64,000 nt of DNA, from the NCBI RefSeq assembly GCF_001654455.1, contig NZ_CP015772.1, positions 2,666,001 through 2,730,000 on the forward strand. The letters are read 5' to 3'. The notes under the pieces are model-generated. The model searched no databases and was not told the DNA's origin. It saw only the letters and a list, made by a program, of their open reading frames with translations. Shown here in pieces: positions 44,888 to 55,100 of this stretch (position 1 is the stretch's first letter; every line of letters starts with the position of its first letter). The stretch comes from Niabella ginsenosidivorans. Its GTDB lineage: Bacteria > Bacteroidota > Bacteroidia > Chitinophagales > Chitinophagaceae. The translations under genes and the position numbers were made by a program.

Positions 44888-46021
44888 TTACCGGCCGTTT
44901 GCCGTTGCAATAACCTTATAAAAAGCAGACTTGGGCTTAAAGCTCCTGTCAAACAATAAAGGGTAGTTGGTACGCCCGCTGATCGGCCAGTCGTTCAGCC
45001 ACGACTGCCCGTCGTTAACCCCCCAGAAAGTGATGCGGCCTATCTGCTTCTTATATTTTACAAAAAGCTTAAACAGGTCTTCATATGATTTTGCAAGGGT
45101 TTGCTGAACCGTATCCGGCAGACCGGTCGCATAGGGGTTCATCTTTTCATTTCCCTGCGCAGTAGCGCTCACATCGGCCGTGCTATGATCCCAGGGATTG
45201 GGCAGCACCGTTAAATCCAGCTCTGTAAACAGCACTTCAATGCCCAGAGCACCAAACGTTTTAATGCTTTCTTCTACGTCTTTCAGAGGCACGGCTCCTG
45301 CTTTCCAGTGCCCCTGAATGCCTACGCCATCAATACGCACACCGGCGGCCTGTATCTTTTTGATAATGGCAATAGCACCTGCCCTTTTTGCCGGCTGTTC
45401 AATATTATAATCATTATAATACAGCTTTGTATGCGGTGCGGCTTTTTGTGCCAGCCGGAAGGCTTCAACAATGTAGTTATCGCCCAATTTATCCAGGAAT
45501 ACTGATTTGCGCAAAGTACCATCATCATTCAGCGCTTCATTCACCACATCCCAGGAATACACTTTGCCATCATAGCGGCCGGCAACCGTGCTTATATGAT
45601 TTTCGAAATACATACGCACAGAATCGGCATCCTGTATTTTATGAAGAAAAGCAGGCAACTGGCTATGCCATATCAGCGTATGTGCATTTACTTTCATATT
45701 GTTCTTTTGTGCATACGCCACAAGCTGATCTGCCAGATCAAAATCATAAGTATCCCAGCCTGGTTGGATATTCTCGGCTTTCATACAGTTTTCTGGTGTT
45801 ACAGCATTAAACTGCTGTTGAATAAGCGCATCAGCTACCGCATCTTCCTTCCGTATCTGTCTGGCATCCATCGCTGTGCCAATAAGAAAGTCATTCTTAA
45901 ACAGTTCCTTTAATGACGGTATTGGTTGCGCCATCATCCTTTTGCTGCCCATACAACCAGCCAGCAAAAGAGCCGGAACAGAAAGAATAAATAATTTTCT
46001 TTTTATCATATCCGTAATCAT
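44888..46021 (-). CDS. GH10 endo-1,4-beta-xylanase, lipoprotein
   Basis: 377 residues. The start ATG overlaps the GH115 stop as ATGA, which favours it over the ATG at 46009. A signal with lipobox LLAGC (Cys23) suggests anchoring to a membrane. GH10 catalytic pair: acid/base Glu162 in WDVVNEAL and nucleophile Glu267 in LFTELDL. HTLIWHSQLP and WGVNDGQSWL also match. It is a single-domain enzyme without a carbohydrate-binding module. It cuts the xylan main chain and tolerates decorated chains better than GH11, consistent with the glucuronidases in the operon. Confidence 0.93.
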   Translation of the reverse strand: MITDMIKRKLFILSVPALLLAGCMGSKRMMAQPIPSLKELFKNDFLIGTAMDARQIRKEDAVADALIQQQFNAVTPENCMKAENIQPGWDTYDFDLADQLVAYAQKNNMKVNAHTLIWHSQLPAFLHKIQDADSVRMYFENHISTVAGRYDGKVYSWDVVNEALNDDGTLRKSVFLDKLGDNYIVEAFRLAQKAAPHTKLYYNDYNIEQPAKRAGAIAIIKKIQAAGVRIDGVGIQGHWKAGAVPLKDVEESIKTFGALGIEVLFTELDLTVLPNPWDHSTADVSATAQGNEKMNPYATGLPDTVQQTLAKSYEDLFKLFVKYKKQIGRITFWGVNDGQSWLNDWPISGRTNYPLLFDRSFKPKSAFYKVIATANGR

Positions 46022-48591
46022 TTATTGTTGAAAATCGTTTCCGGCGGACCAAGATAAGATGGCTTCAGTCCGCCCAGATCAAGTACTATTTTTTGCAATA
46101 CTACAGCCGGGCTGATCATCCGGTATTTTATACTGTGCTTACCGGCTTTGTTTATAAAATGTTTAGTAGTTTTTATAATACAATTATCGGCCGCCCATTT
46201 ATCCCAAACGCCCGGTTGGTTTTCATCTTTATTGACAGAAATAATCTGTGGAGCATCATTGTCTATTGAAACGGCGTACTGCAGGCCTGTTGAATCATTA
46301 TGAAAGTTAAGTGTGGGAGAAAAAAAGGCATTCAGTATGACGACCCCGGTATCATAGGTATAAAAATCATATTGCAAATACGGCGCAGCAGAGTGAATAC
46401 CCTGTATGGAAGCCGTCACCGGAAAGGCGGTAATACCATCGCCCTCTCTGCCAATACCGGGTATGTTTTTCCAGTAAATACCGGCAGTATCCTTTTTTAT
46501 TGTAAAATGAGATGCCCCTATGGAAACATACCCATCCTTTTCATAAAAAACAGTACCCGTTGTTCCTGATGGTATTAATTTCTGAGCTGTTGTTACCGAA
46601 GGGGGAATGGTTCTGATACTTTGGGCAGCTGAACCAGTAACCTTTTTTACTTCAGGCATTTTTTGTACAGGAGGTTCCTGCCAGTACGTGTAACCAATAT
46701 GTTTCTGGTCCATCATATGATTCCACTTACCATTATTCAGTTGGTGATATTCAATAGTCAGCAATGAATCCTTCTTATAAAATCTTTCTGCTTCCTCTGC
46801 ATACCTGTTCGCAAGCGGGTCGTTCCTTTGATAATAAAAATGATTCCAGCCAACAGCTGTATATAAATGCTGAAGATTGGAATAGGCTTTTACGGGATGC
46901 AATACCAGCTGAAAATAAGCAGCCTTATAGGTTTCCGGCAGTCTGCTGTTTATTTCACCTGCATCCGCCAGCAAGGTATTCCAATCCTTTGTCACTCTCT
47001 GCGCTTCATTATAATTTTCAAGGCTGTACGTTTCAGCATTCAGCAACTCCGGCTTTTTTCCTGATGCATATTGTGCATACTTTTCAAGAATAGCAGCAAT
47101 TGCTTTCGCGCAGGTTGCTCCGAATTGCTCCTTTGCCCATTGCTGATAGTACACATTCAGGTTCTCTGCGGTCCACTGATCTGTATTGTAAGCATAATCC
47201 AGAAAGAAAGAAACAGGAAATTCCATCGGTTTCAGATCGCCAACATTGACGATCCATATCTGCCTTGCATTGTATGCATAGGCAAGGTGCATCTGCTCCC
47301 AGACCCGTGCAATATTATTGGTATTGATCCATTTATAATTCCTGGGGCCGCCAACATAATCAAAATGATAATAAATGCCATATCCGCCGCTTCGGGGCTT
47401 TTCGTTCAGCTTTGGCAGCCGTCTTATATTTCCCCAGTTATCATCGCATAATAATAAGGTAACATCATCCGGTACACGCATACCCTGGTCGTAATAGTCC
47501 TGCACTTCTTTATACAATGCCCAAAGCTGCGGGGTTTCCCGGGCGGGCTTACGGGTTACTTCCTCTATAATGTTTCGCTGATCTGCAACAATGCGTTCCA
47601 ACAGATCTATGGCAGTGCCGCTGGTCATTGGCTCATCGCCATCACCACGCATTCCAATAGTAATAATGCTTTCGTGATGATCCATTTTTTCAATACCCTT
47701 TTTCCAGAAAGCACGCAATACCGAATCGTTTTTTGTATAATCCCATGTACCGCTGCCGTAACGCTTCCACTCCTGTTGTGCACGCAGCATGGGTTCGTGG
47801 TGCGAAGTACCCATTACAATGCCCCACTTATCGGCCAGAACAGCATTGAGCGTATCATCGTCATTAAAAGCATTTCCCCACATGGCGGGCCATAAATAAT
47901 TTGCCTTCAGCCGGAGCAACAGTTCAAATACGTGCTCATAAACACGATGATTGATGCCTCCAAATTTCTCTTTGGCCCAACCACTGAATGCTGGCGCTTC
48001 ATCATTGATAAAAATACCACGATATTTTACAGACGGGGTGCCATAAGTATATGCGCCTTTCTTCACAAACACTTCCGCTTTCTTTTTTACCGGCACATCT
48101 GCCCACCAATACCACGGTGATACACCTAATTGCCGGGATAAGGTAAACACTCCATATGCTGCACCCCGCTTATCATTTCCGGCAATTACCAAAGCATTCC
48201 GGACGCCCTTAACAGGATTGCTGATGGTTTGCACCTTAAATGCCTCCCAATTATTTTTAATACGGTCAACACTGATCTTTTTTGCTGCTATTAATTGCTG
48301 AAGGGCTTTTGACCCCGCAAGGGTGCCAATAACAATAACGTCGGGGGCAGAAAAAGGAGACGCAACCATTTCAGGTTTCTTACCGGTTACGGCTGCAATA
48401 TCCTGTTGCAACAAAGCAGCAGCTTTATGCACCAGCCAGTCATCCTCCTTATCTACATAAATGGCAGCAACTCCTTCCCCAGATGCTACCGGGAAATCCG
48501 ATCCGGTATTTGTTTGCGAAACAAAATGTTGTGCAAACAATATACCCGTTTGCACAGCGATAAATAATATTAAAAGAACACTTCGCTTCAC
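46018..48591 (-). CDS. GH115 xylan alpha-1,2-glucuronidase
   Basis: 857 residues, signal peptide about 1-20 (MKRSVLLILFIAVQTGILFA). GH115 landmarks are GVSPWYWWADVPV, YRGIFINDEAPAFSGW, LKANYLWPAMWGNAF and MGTSHHEPM, followed by the WKRYGSGTWDYT region. GH115 enzymes remove (4-O-methyl)glucuronic acid from internal as well as terminal xylose units, so they can act on polymeric xylan. It is 3 bp from the GH67 stop and 4 bp overlaps the GH10 start, so expression is coupled on both sides. Confidence 0.92.
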   Translation of the reverse strand: MKRSVLLILFIAVQTGILFAQHFVSQTNTGSDFPVASGEGVAAIYVDKEDDWLVHKAAALLQQDIAAVTGKKPEMVASPFSAPDVIVIGTLAGSKALQQLIAAKKISVDRIKNNWEAFKVQTISNPVKGVRNALVIAGNDKRGAAYGVFTLSRQLGVSPWYWWADVPVKKKAEVFVKKGAYTYGTPSVKYRGIFINDEAPAFSGWAKEKFGGINHRVYEHVFELLLRLKANYLWPAMWGNAFNDDDTLNAVLADKWGIVMGTSHHEPMLRAQQEWKRYGSGTWDYTKNDSVLRAFWKKGIEKMDHHESIITIGMRGDGDEPMTSGTAIDLLERIVADQRNIIEEVTRKPARETPQLWALYKEVQDYYDQGMRVPDDVTLLLCDDNWGNIRRLPKLNEKPRSGGYGIYYHFDYVGGPRNYKWINTNNIARVWEQMHLAYAYNARQIWIVNVGDLKPMEFPVSFFLDYAYNTDQWTAENLNVYYQQWAKEQFGATCAKAIAAILEKYAQYASGKKPELLNAETYSLENYNEAQRVTKDWNTLLADAGEINSRLPETYKAAYFQLVLHPVKAYSNLQHLYTAVGWNHFYYQRNDPLANRYAEEAERFYKKDSLLTIEYHQLNNGKWNHMMDQKHIGYTYWQEPPVQKMPEVKKVTGSAAQSIRTIPPSVTTAQKLIPSGTTGTVFYEKDGYVSIGASHFTIKKDTAGIYWKNIPGIGREGDGITAFPVTASIQGIHSAAPYLQYDFYTYDTGVVILNAFFSPTLNFHNDSTGLQYAVSIDNDAPQIISVNKDENQPGVWDKWAADNCIIKTTKHFINKAGKHSIKYRMISPAVVLQKIVLDLGGLKPSYLGPPETIFNNK

Positions 48592-48594
48592 AAC

Positions 48595-50811
48595 TTATAA
48601 ATTTCCACCTATACCGGGTGCATAAAGGAATTTGAGGGATTTATAGTACGTTAATGTTTTATCGGGCTGCTCATACTTTGATGGTATGGCCATTTTGGAA
48701 AACGTTTGAAAATACAGCAGGCAGGCGTTTCGCCACCATACGGCTTCTTTTTCCTGTATGCCCAGCAATAGTTTAATGCTGGTGAATCTTTCTGCATCCA
48801 CATAAGCGTTCAGCCTGTTCCATTGTTCCCGCATCCACCTTACTGAATCAACACCGGCGTTATATTTATAGCACAATTCATCCCACAGGCTCCGGCCGGT
48901 ATTCATTTTAAAGCTCCACGGAACATGATGAAACCACAATAAATATTTTTCATCGCAGGTGCTTCTATTGTTCCATTGCTTTTGCACCTCCGGCTGGTAT
49001 TGCGCCAATGCATTGCTGCCGGCGGCTGTTCTGTCAAACCCGATCCCTGCCGCATCCGCTTTATGATAGTACACCGGGTTCCAGTCTGCCCGCCCGGCAT
49101 TATCCACCCAGGGAGCTGGGCCATAATGATGCCCGGTACCCATAATATGATGCAGCCCAAGCGGTGTCATATAGTTCACCACTGCTTCCCTGGACGCAAG
49201 CATGATCTTTTGAGCTGCGGCTATAAAAATCTTATTGTTTGAAAAAGTTTGCCGTAACCATTCTTCGGCAACCTGTGCGGATGACAGATGATAATCCCAC
49301 GCCAGCCGGCCAAAGGCATACCAGTTGGCCTGCCCAAAGGGGTGACCCGTCCAGTTAATGTCATTCCCTATATTGGCTACACCCGCTATTCCTGTTACAG
49401 GATGGTCGTTAAGCGACCCATCGATGACCCTTGCAACAGCAGATCCGCTGCCTTTTGCATAGGTGTCTGCATCGAGGCACTCTTTAAATAATGGCGCTTC
49501 ATATACCAGGTGCGTGCCCTGCCCCAGATATTCCTGCGTAAGCTGGAATTCCATCATAAGCGGCGTTTGCGGCATTGCACCAAATAATGGCGAAAAAGGC
49601 TCACGCGGCTGAAAATCGATCGGCCCGTTCTTTACCTGCAGCAAAACATTTTTTCTGAATTTTCCATCAAGCGGCTTAAACTCATCATACGCCTGCTTAA
49701 AACGGTCTTCGGCGGCGATCGCATTCCCGGTTGCTTCCTGATGACCTTCCCCAAAGTGCTCGTTGGTGTTTTGCACCCGTACATCATACACGAAAGCCCT
49801 CCACATTACGATCCCGCCATGCGGGGCCAGCGCATCTGCAAATAGATTAGCGCCATCTGCATGTGTTCTGCCATAGCCTTGCGGCCCTGGCTGCCCTTCA
49901 GAATTGGCTTTGATAAGAAAACCACCGAAATCAGGGATCAGCGCATATATTTCATTACATTTCTGACGCCACCAGTTCTTCACTTCCGCATTCAGCGGGT
50001 CGGCCGTTTTCAACCCGCCGATCTCTTCCGGCGCACTGAACTTTGCGGTAAGAAAAACCTTAATACCGTATGGACGGAAGACATCTGCCAGCGCTTTGAC
50101 TTTTTGAAGGTAAGGAGCTGTAAGTGTTAATGAATTTGCATTTACATTCGTGAGCACCGTTCCGTTAATACCAACGGATGCGTTGGCCCGTGCATAATCT
50201 ATATACCGCTGATCAATATAGTCCGGCAGCGTATGCCAGTTCCAGATAGAAGCGCCCGCATAACCCCGTTCAACTGTCCGGTTCAGATTGTCCCAATGAT
50301 TCAGGATACGGTATTGTATCTTCGGGCTGCTTTCTATAAACAGGTCATGAATATTCTGTTCGGTTTGCAGCAGCCGTAAAAAGGCAAAAACACCATACAG
50401 CACGCCGATATCATTATCAGCAGCGATCACGATCCTGCTTTTGCTGCCTGTTTTTTCTGACTGAATGATATAACCTTCTTTGCCTGGATGATAGTTGCCC
50501 GCGTCTAAAAAGCGCTTAATAAAAGCGGATGAGGCAGGAGTACCGGCAATAATACTATTATTTTCTGTACCCTGTGTTTCGTTGATTCTGTTTCCTGTTA
50601 AGCCCTCAATGCCTTTTAAGAGTTCGTTTTTAGCAACTGATAAGGTGGCTGAGGTTGTTTGGATAGCATAATACTTTAATGCAGACTGGTATTGCTTCAG
50701 CAATACAGGGTTCTGTACTCTTACATAACGCATCCAGAGTTCGTAACCATTCTCCGCTTTCAAACATAAGGAAGCCATCAGAAAAATATATAAAAAGCAG
50801 CTCTTCATCAT
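48595..50811 (-). CDS. GH67 alpha-glucuronidase
   Basis: 738 residues from the MMKSC start (50811 or 50808). A longer frame to 50871 would overlap the LacI gene and loses the signal peptide. It has the full GH67 layout: N-terminal domain, barrel with LIKANSEGQPGPQGYGR (candidate acid Glu), PIDFQPREPF and MMEFQLTQEYLGQ (candidate Asp/Glu pair), then the C-terminal helical domain with GHHYGPAPW. GH67 removes methylglucuronic acid only from the non-reducing terminal xylose of short oligosaccharides, complementing GH115 next door. A signal peptide means it acts outside the cytoplasm. Confidence 0.92.
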   Translation of the reverse strand: MMKSCFLYIFLMASLCLKAENGYELWMRYVRVQNPVLLKQYQSALKYYAIQTTSATLSVAKNELLKGIEGLTGNRINETQGTENNSIIAGTPASSAFIKRFLDAGNYHPGKEGYIIQSEKTGSKSRIVIAADNDIGVLYGVFAFLRLLQTEQNIHDLFIESSPKIQYRILNHWDNLNRTVERGYAGASIWNWHTLPDYIDQRYIDYARANASVGINGTVLTNVNANSLTLTAPYLQKVKALADVFRPYGIKVFLTAKFSAPEEIGGLKTADPLNAEVKNWWRQKCNEIYALIPDFGGFLIKANSEGQPGPQGYGRTHADGANLFADALAPHGGIVMWRAFVYDVRVQNTNEHFGEGHQEATGNAIAAEDRFKQAYDEFKPLDGKFRKNVLLQVKNGPIDFQPREPFSPLFGAMPQTPLMMEFQLTQEYLGQGTHLVYEAPLFKECLDADTYAKGSGSAVARVIDGSLNDHPVTGIAGVANIGNDINWTGHPFGQANWYAFGRLAWDYHLSSAQVAEEWLRQTFSNNKIFIAAAQKIMLASREAVVNYMTPLGLHHIMGTGHHYGPAPWVDNAGRADWNPVYYHKADAAGIGFDRTAAGSNALAQYQPEVQKQWNNRSTCDEKYLLWFHHVPWSFKMNTGRSLWDELCYKYNAGVDSVRWMREQWNRLNAYVDAERFTSIKLLLGIQEKEAVWWRNACLLYFQTFSKMAIPSKYEQPDKTLTYYKSLKFLYAPGIGGNL

Positions 50812-50836
50812 TACAGCAATCAAAAAAATACCGGTA

Positions 50837-51868
50837 TCATTTTCCCTTTTTAAGAGAGGATTCCCTGACAATAAGATCAGAATTAATAATCACAGTATTG
50901 ATCCGGCTGATGTTACTCACACCTTTTAAATGATTGATCAATGCTGTGGCAGCCACTTCGCCCATCTCAATGCCCGGGTAGTTGATCGTAGTAAGCGTGG
51001 GCTCTATCAGGTGGCCGATCGCATCGTTATTAAAGCCTACAACCGCCACATCGCCCGGAACAGAGATGCCGTGTTCTTTTAAGGCTTTAATAAATGCTGC
51101 CGCCACAAAATCGTTGGTAATAAAAGCGCCGTCCGGCAGCGGATCTATTGCCATCATTTTTTTTGCAGATTCGATGCCGGCCCTTTCACTAAGATCATTT
51201 ACAACCACCAGCTTCTCATCAAGGCTGATGCCATTATCAAATAACGCGTCCCGGTAGCCCCTGTACCTTTCAGCATACACATTTCTGCTAAGGCTGGAAG
51301 TAACATGCAGTATTTTTTTACATCCCTGCTCTATCAGGTGGCTGGTGGCCTCGTAGCCGCATTTGTAATTATCAATAACAACAACAGTAGTGTCTTTAAC
51401 TTTTTCCACACGGTCAAAAAATATAACCGGTACCCCTTTATCAATAAACGGGCGAAAATGGTCGGTGCTCCTGGTATCGAAAGAGAGCGAAGCAATAAGC
51501 CCGTCCACTCTCTTATCAAAGAGGTTTCTTGCATTTGCCGCCTCTTTCGTATAGCTTTCTGAAGAGTGCGCAATAATCAGATCATAACCGGCTTCAGTAG
51601 TAATCTTTTCCACCCCGGAAAGCACAGAATTTATAAAATTACTGTTCAGTTCATGCACCAGAAAGCCGATGGTACGGGTAGCGCCGGTTCTTAAGTTACG
51701 GGCAAACAAATTGGTGCGGTAGCCCATCTTCTCTGCCAGATCGAAGATCTTCTTTTTTGTTTTCTTACTTACAACCGGGTCATCTTTTAAAGCCCGGCTT
51801 ACGGTTGCAACAGAAATATTCAATTCATTGGCAAGATCATATATCGTTACATCTTTTTCCTTGGCCAT
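50837..51868 (-). CDS. LacI-family transcriptional regulator of the xylan operon
   Basis: 343 residues from MAKEKDVTIYDLANELN. An upstream in-frame ATG (51928) would add a hydrophobic leader overlapping the putative operator and is unlikely. The helix-turn-helix VTIYDLANELNISVATVSRA is followed by a periplasmic-binding-protein-like sensor domain (GFLVHELNSNF, DGLIASLSF, AVVGFNNDAIGHLIEP). It leads the enzyme operon (25 bp before GH67), so it is likely autoregulated and responds to a xylan-derived sugar (inference). Confidence 0.92.
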   Translation of the reverse strand: MAKEKDVTIYDLANELNISVATVSRALKDDPVVSKKTKKKIFDLAEKMGYRTNLFARNLRTGATRTIGFLVHELNSNFINSVLSGVEKITTEAGYDLIIAHSSESYTKEAANARNLFDKRVDGLIASLSFDTRSTDHFRPFIDKGVPVIFFDRVEKVKDTTVVVIDNYKCGYEATSHLIEQGCKKILHVTSSLSRNVYAERYRGYRDALFDNGISLDEKLVVVNDLSERAGIESAKKMMAIDPLPDGAFITNDFVAAAFIKALKEHGISVPGDVAVVGFNNDAIGHLIEPTLTTINYPGIEMGEVAATALINHLKGVSNISRINTVIINSDLIVRESSLKKGK

Positions 51869-51913
51869 ATACCTGATTTTTTCAATAAAAAGTAAAAATA
51901 AGAAAAAAAATAT

Positions 51914-51927
51914 TGTAATCGGTTTCA
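51914..51927. promoter_or_regulatory. Putative LacI-type operator TGTAATCGGTTTCA
   Basis: A 14-bp imperfect palindrome with central CG (5 of 7 pairs match), 45 bp upstream of the LacI start. It fits the general LacI-family operator shape and would allow autoregulation. Confidence 0.5.
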
Positions 51928-52148
51928 TTTTTACAAAAAACTTATTATTTTAGCGCCTGAATTTGTTATTGTGCTGCCTTTTGAAGGGCTGACGACAAGT
52001 TTAAATGAGGCGTATGCTTGCTTTTATAGCACTTTTGAGGTAATTATAACGATGCTATTCGTATTTAAAACTAGCCGGGAAGCTATGGCTCATAAAGATC
52101 GCTATAGTTGCTTTTGAGGATCATAACAACAATTTTTAGAAAAAAAGA

Positions 52149-52162
52149 TGTAATCGTTTAAA
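52149..52162. promoter_or_regulatory. Putative second LacI-type operator TGTAATCGTTTAAA
   Basis: It shares its first eight bases with the site at 51914 and lies 30 bp upstream of the susC start. Its second half-site is weak (4 of 7 pairs). Confidence 0.4.
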
Positions 52163-52192
52163 GTCTGTTCATATTCAAAAAAATCCATTTTT

Positions 52193-55100
52193 ATGCAAAC
52201 ATTGCTTGTTAAATTGCAAAAGGCAATACCCGCCAGACTGCAGCCCAGAATCACTCAGATGGCTGGTCTGGCAGTGCTGTTATTGCTGCTGTCCGGCCAT
52301 CTTTACGCCCAGAGTAACAAAATATTGGGACATATCAGTAACGAAGCGGGAGAACCGGTGTCCGGGGCCTCTGTACAGGTAAAAGGCACTACCAACGGTG
52401 TCATCGCCGATAATTCAGGCGACTTTGTTATTACGGCCCCGGCAAACAGCACCCTGGTTATTTCTTCAGTTGGTTACATAACACAGGAATTTAAAATAAA
52501 TCAACGCTCTGTTGTAAACGTCCTGTTGGTACAAAACGCCGGTGATCAGAATACCGTGGTCGTTATCGGGTATGGTAACCAGCGTAAAGAGGCAGTTACG
52601 GGCTCTGTAGCATCCATCAGCGGAGCAAAACTCAATGAAATACCCGCTGCAAACATCTCCCAGGCCTTACAGGGCCGTATTGCGGGCGTACAGATGGCAC
52701 AAACATCTACCAAACCGGGCGCCACCATGCAGATACGCATCCGGGGCACACGATCCATAAATGCCGACAACGACCCGCTGATCGTATTAGACGGCATTCC
52801 CTTTGCGGGAACCATTGCCGATATCAGCCCTGAAGACATTAAAAGCATCGATATCCTGAAGGATGCTTCCGCAACCGCTATATACGGCTCCCGTGGCGCC
52901 AATGGGGTGATACTGGTCACCACCAATAAAGGCAACAGGGGGCAAAAGGCCCAGCTAACCTATAGCGGCTACTATGGCATTAAGCAGGCAATCAAATACC
53001 CGATGATGGAAACACCCGAATACCTGGCATTACGCAAAAGAGCCGGTTTAAATAAAAACCCGGGAGCAGATGAAGATACTTCCGGAGCCGTGAATACGGA
53101 CTGGCAGGATCTGTTTTACAGGAACGCCATTGTACAAAACCACGACCTGAGCGTTGCAGGCGGCACCGCAAAAAGCCAGTATAAGGTAGGCGTTGGCTAC
53201 TATCAGGATGAAGCCCCTATCCCCTTATCTCAATACAGCCGTTTTTCCATACGGGCTTCACTGGACCAGGAAATAGGCAAACTGTTCCGTATCGGATTTA
53301 CCTCAAACAATAATTATAATATAACGGATGGCGCCAACCTGGGTATGTATGGCGTATTAAGCATGTCGCCCCTGGCCAATCCCTATAATGAAGACGGCTC
53401 TTTTAAAAGAGTAGTAGCCATGCCACAGGACGTTCAGTGGGTGTACACAAGAGGAACAATGGGGGCGCTCGGCGATCAGTATGTTAACAGAACAAAAGCC
53501 TTTGGTTCCTATAACTCGGTATATGGAGAGTTGAAGATACCCGGCGTTCAGGGCTTAAAGGCCCGTGTTAATTTAGGGGGCAACTACCGCACCAGCAATA
53601 CCGGCAGTTACACCGGTATCGGCGTTTTTAACTCGGACCCTGCAAACCCTAACTCCGCATCCATCAGCAATGCGCTTACCACACAATGGACCATTGAAAA
53701 TTTACTTACTTACGACAGAACCTTTGCGGGAAAGCACAAAATAAATGCGGTAGCCCTGTATTCCGCGGAGCAGATTACCTATAACAGCTCTTCCATAAGC
53801 AGGAGAAATATAGCCGGGGATAATTTTCAGTATTTCAACCTGGGGCAAACATCTTCAGGCAGCAATGATGATATTACGATCGACCCTAACAATCAAAGCT
53901 ACTGGCAAAGCGGCCTGATGTCATATATGGGGCGCATTATGTATTCCTATGCTGATCGCTACATGGTAAGCGCAACGGTACGTTCAGATGCTTCCTCAAG
54001 ACTGGCGCCCGGTCATAAATGGCACACCTATCCCGCAATATCTGCAGGCTGGAACATCAATAAAGAGTCGTTTCTGCAAAATGTCACCTGGATCAATGCT
54101 TTAAAGCTGCGTGCAGGTTACGGGCAAACTTCCAACCAATCCGTAGCACCGTATGCTACCTTAGGGCTGTTGAGCACAAGGCCCTATAACTATGGCGCAA
54201 CCAATGCGATCGGATATTACGTAACACAGTTGCCCAACCCAAATTTAGGTTGGGAATATTCCAAGACCCAAAACTTAGGTTTGGATTTTTCCCTCTTCCA
54301 GAACCGTTTATCTGGTACGGCAGAATATTACATTACAAAAACAGAAGATCTGTTATTGAGTGTTGGGCTGCCCGCAACATCAGGCGTAAGCAGTTATACA
54401 GGAAATGTTGGTTCCACACAGAACAAGGGCTGGGAACTTTCATTGAACGGGATCATACTTGATAACAAAAACGGATGGACATGGGAAGCCGGTGTAAATA
54501 TTTACCGGAATGTAAACAGGATTGTAAGCCTTGCTTCCGGCCAGACCCGGGATGAAAGCAACTGGCTTTTTGTGGGCCATCCTTTAAATGTGATCTTTGA
54601 TTATAAGAGGATCGGCATCTGGCAGGCCGATGAAGCCACTGCCGTAAAGGAATATGAAGGAAGTGGCGGGCAGGTGGGAATGATAAAGGTATTATACACC
54701 GGCACCTATAACGCAGACGGCTCCCCTGCAAGAGTGATCGGGTCTGATGACAGGCAGATCCTGGATGCCGACCCTGCCTGGCTGGGAGGTTTTAATACAA
54801 GGGTAGCTTACAAAAATATTGACCTGACCATTGTAGGAACTTTTCAGCACGGCGGTATCCTTAACAGCACATTATACGGGTCAAACGGTTACCTGAACCT
54901 GGAAGACGGGCGCAGAGGGCAAATAAAAATTGATTACTGGACAGAAGATAACCCCGGTGGAAAATATCCCGATCCCAGTGGTCCCAAAAACAGCAACAAT
55001 CCGAAATACGGATCTACACTTGGATACTTTGATGCATCCTATATGAAGATCCGCACCGTGTCATTGGGATATAATTTCACTCAAAAATGGATGAGATCCA

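Larger units (their letters stand above)
51869..52192. promoter_or_regulatory. Divergent promoter region between the LacI/enzyme operon and susC
   Basis: 324 bp between two start codons, no gene. It contains two sites sharing TGTAATCG (51914-51927 and 52149-52162) and an imperfect direct repeat of about 25 bp (52025-52050 and 52103-52127). No clear TAnnTTTG element was identified. Confidence 0.6.

Noticed and set aside
50809-50871. Longer N-terminus for GH67
   Set aside because: It would overlap the LacI gene and bury the signal peptide. The MMKSC start fits both the signal and the spacing.
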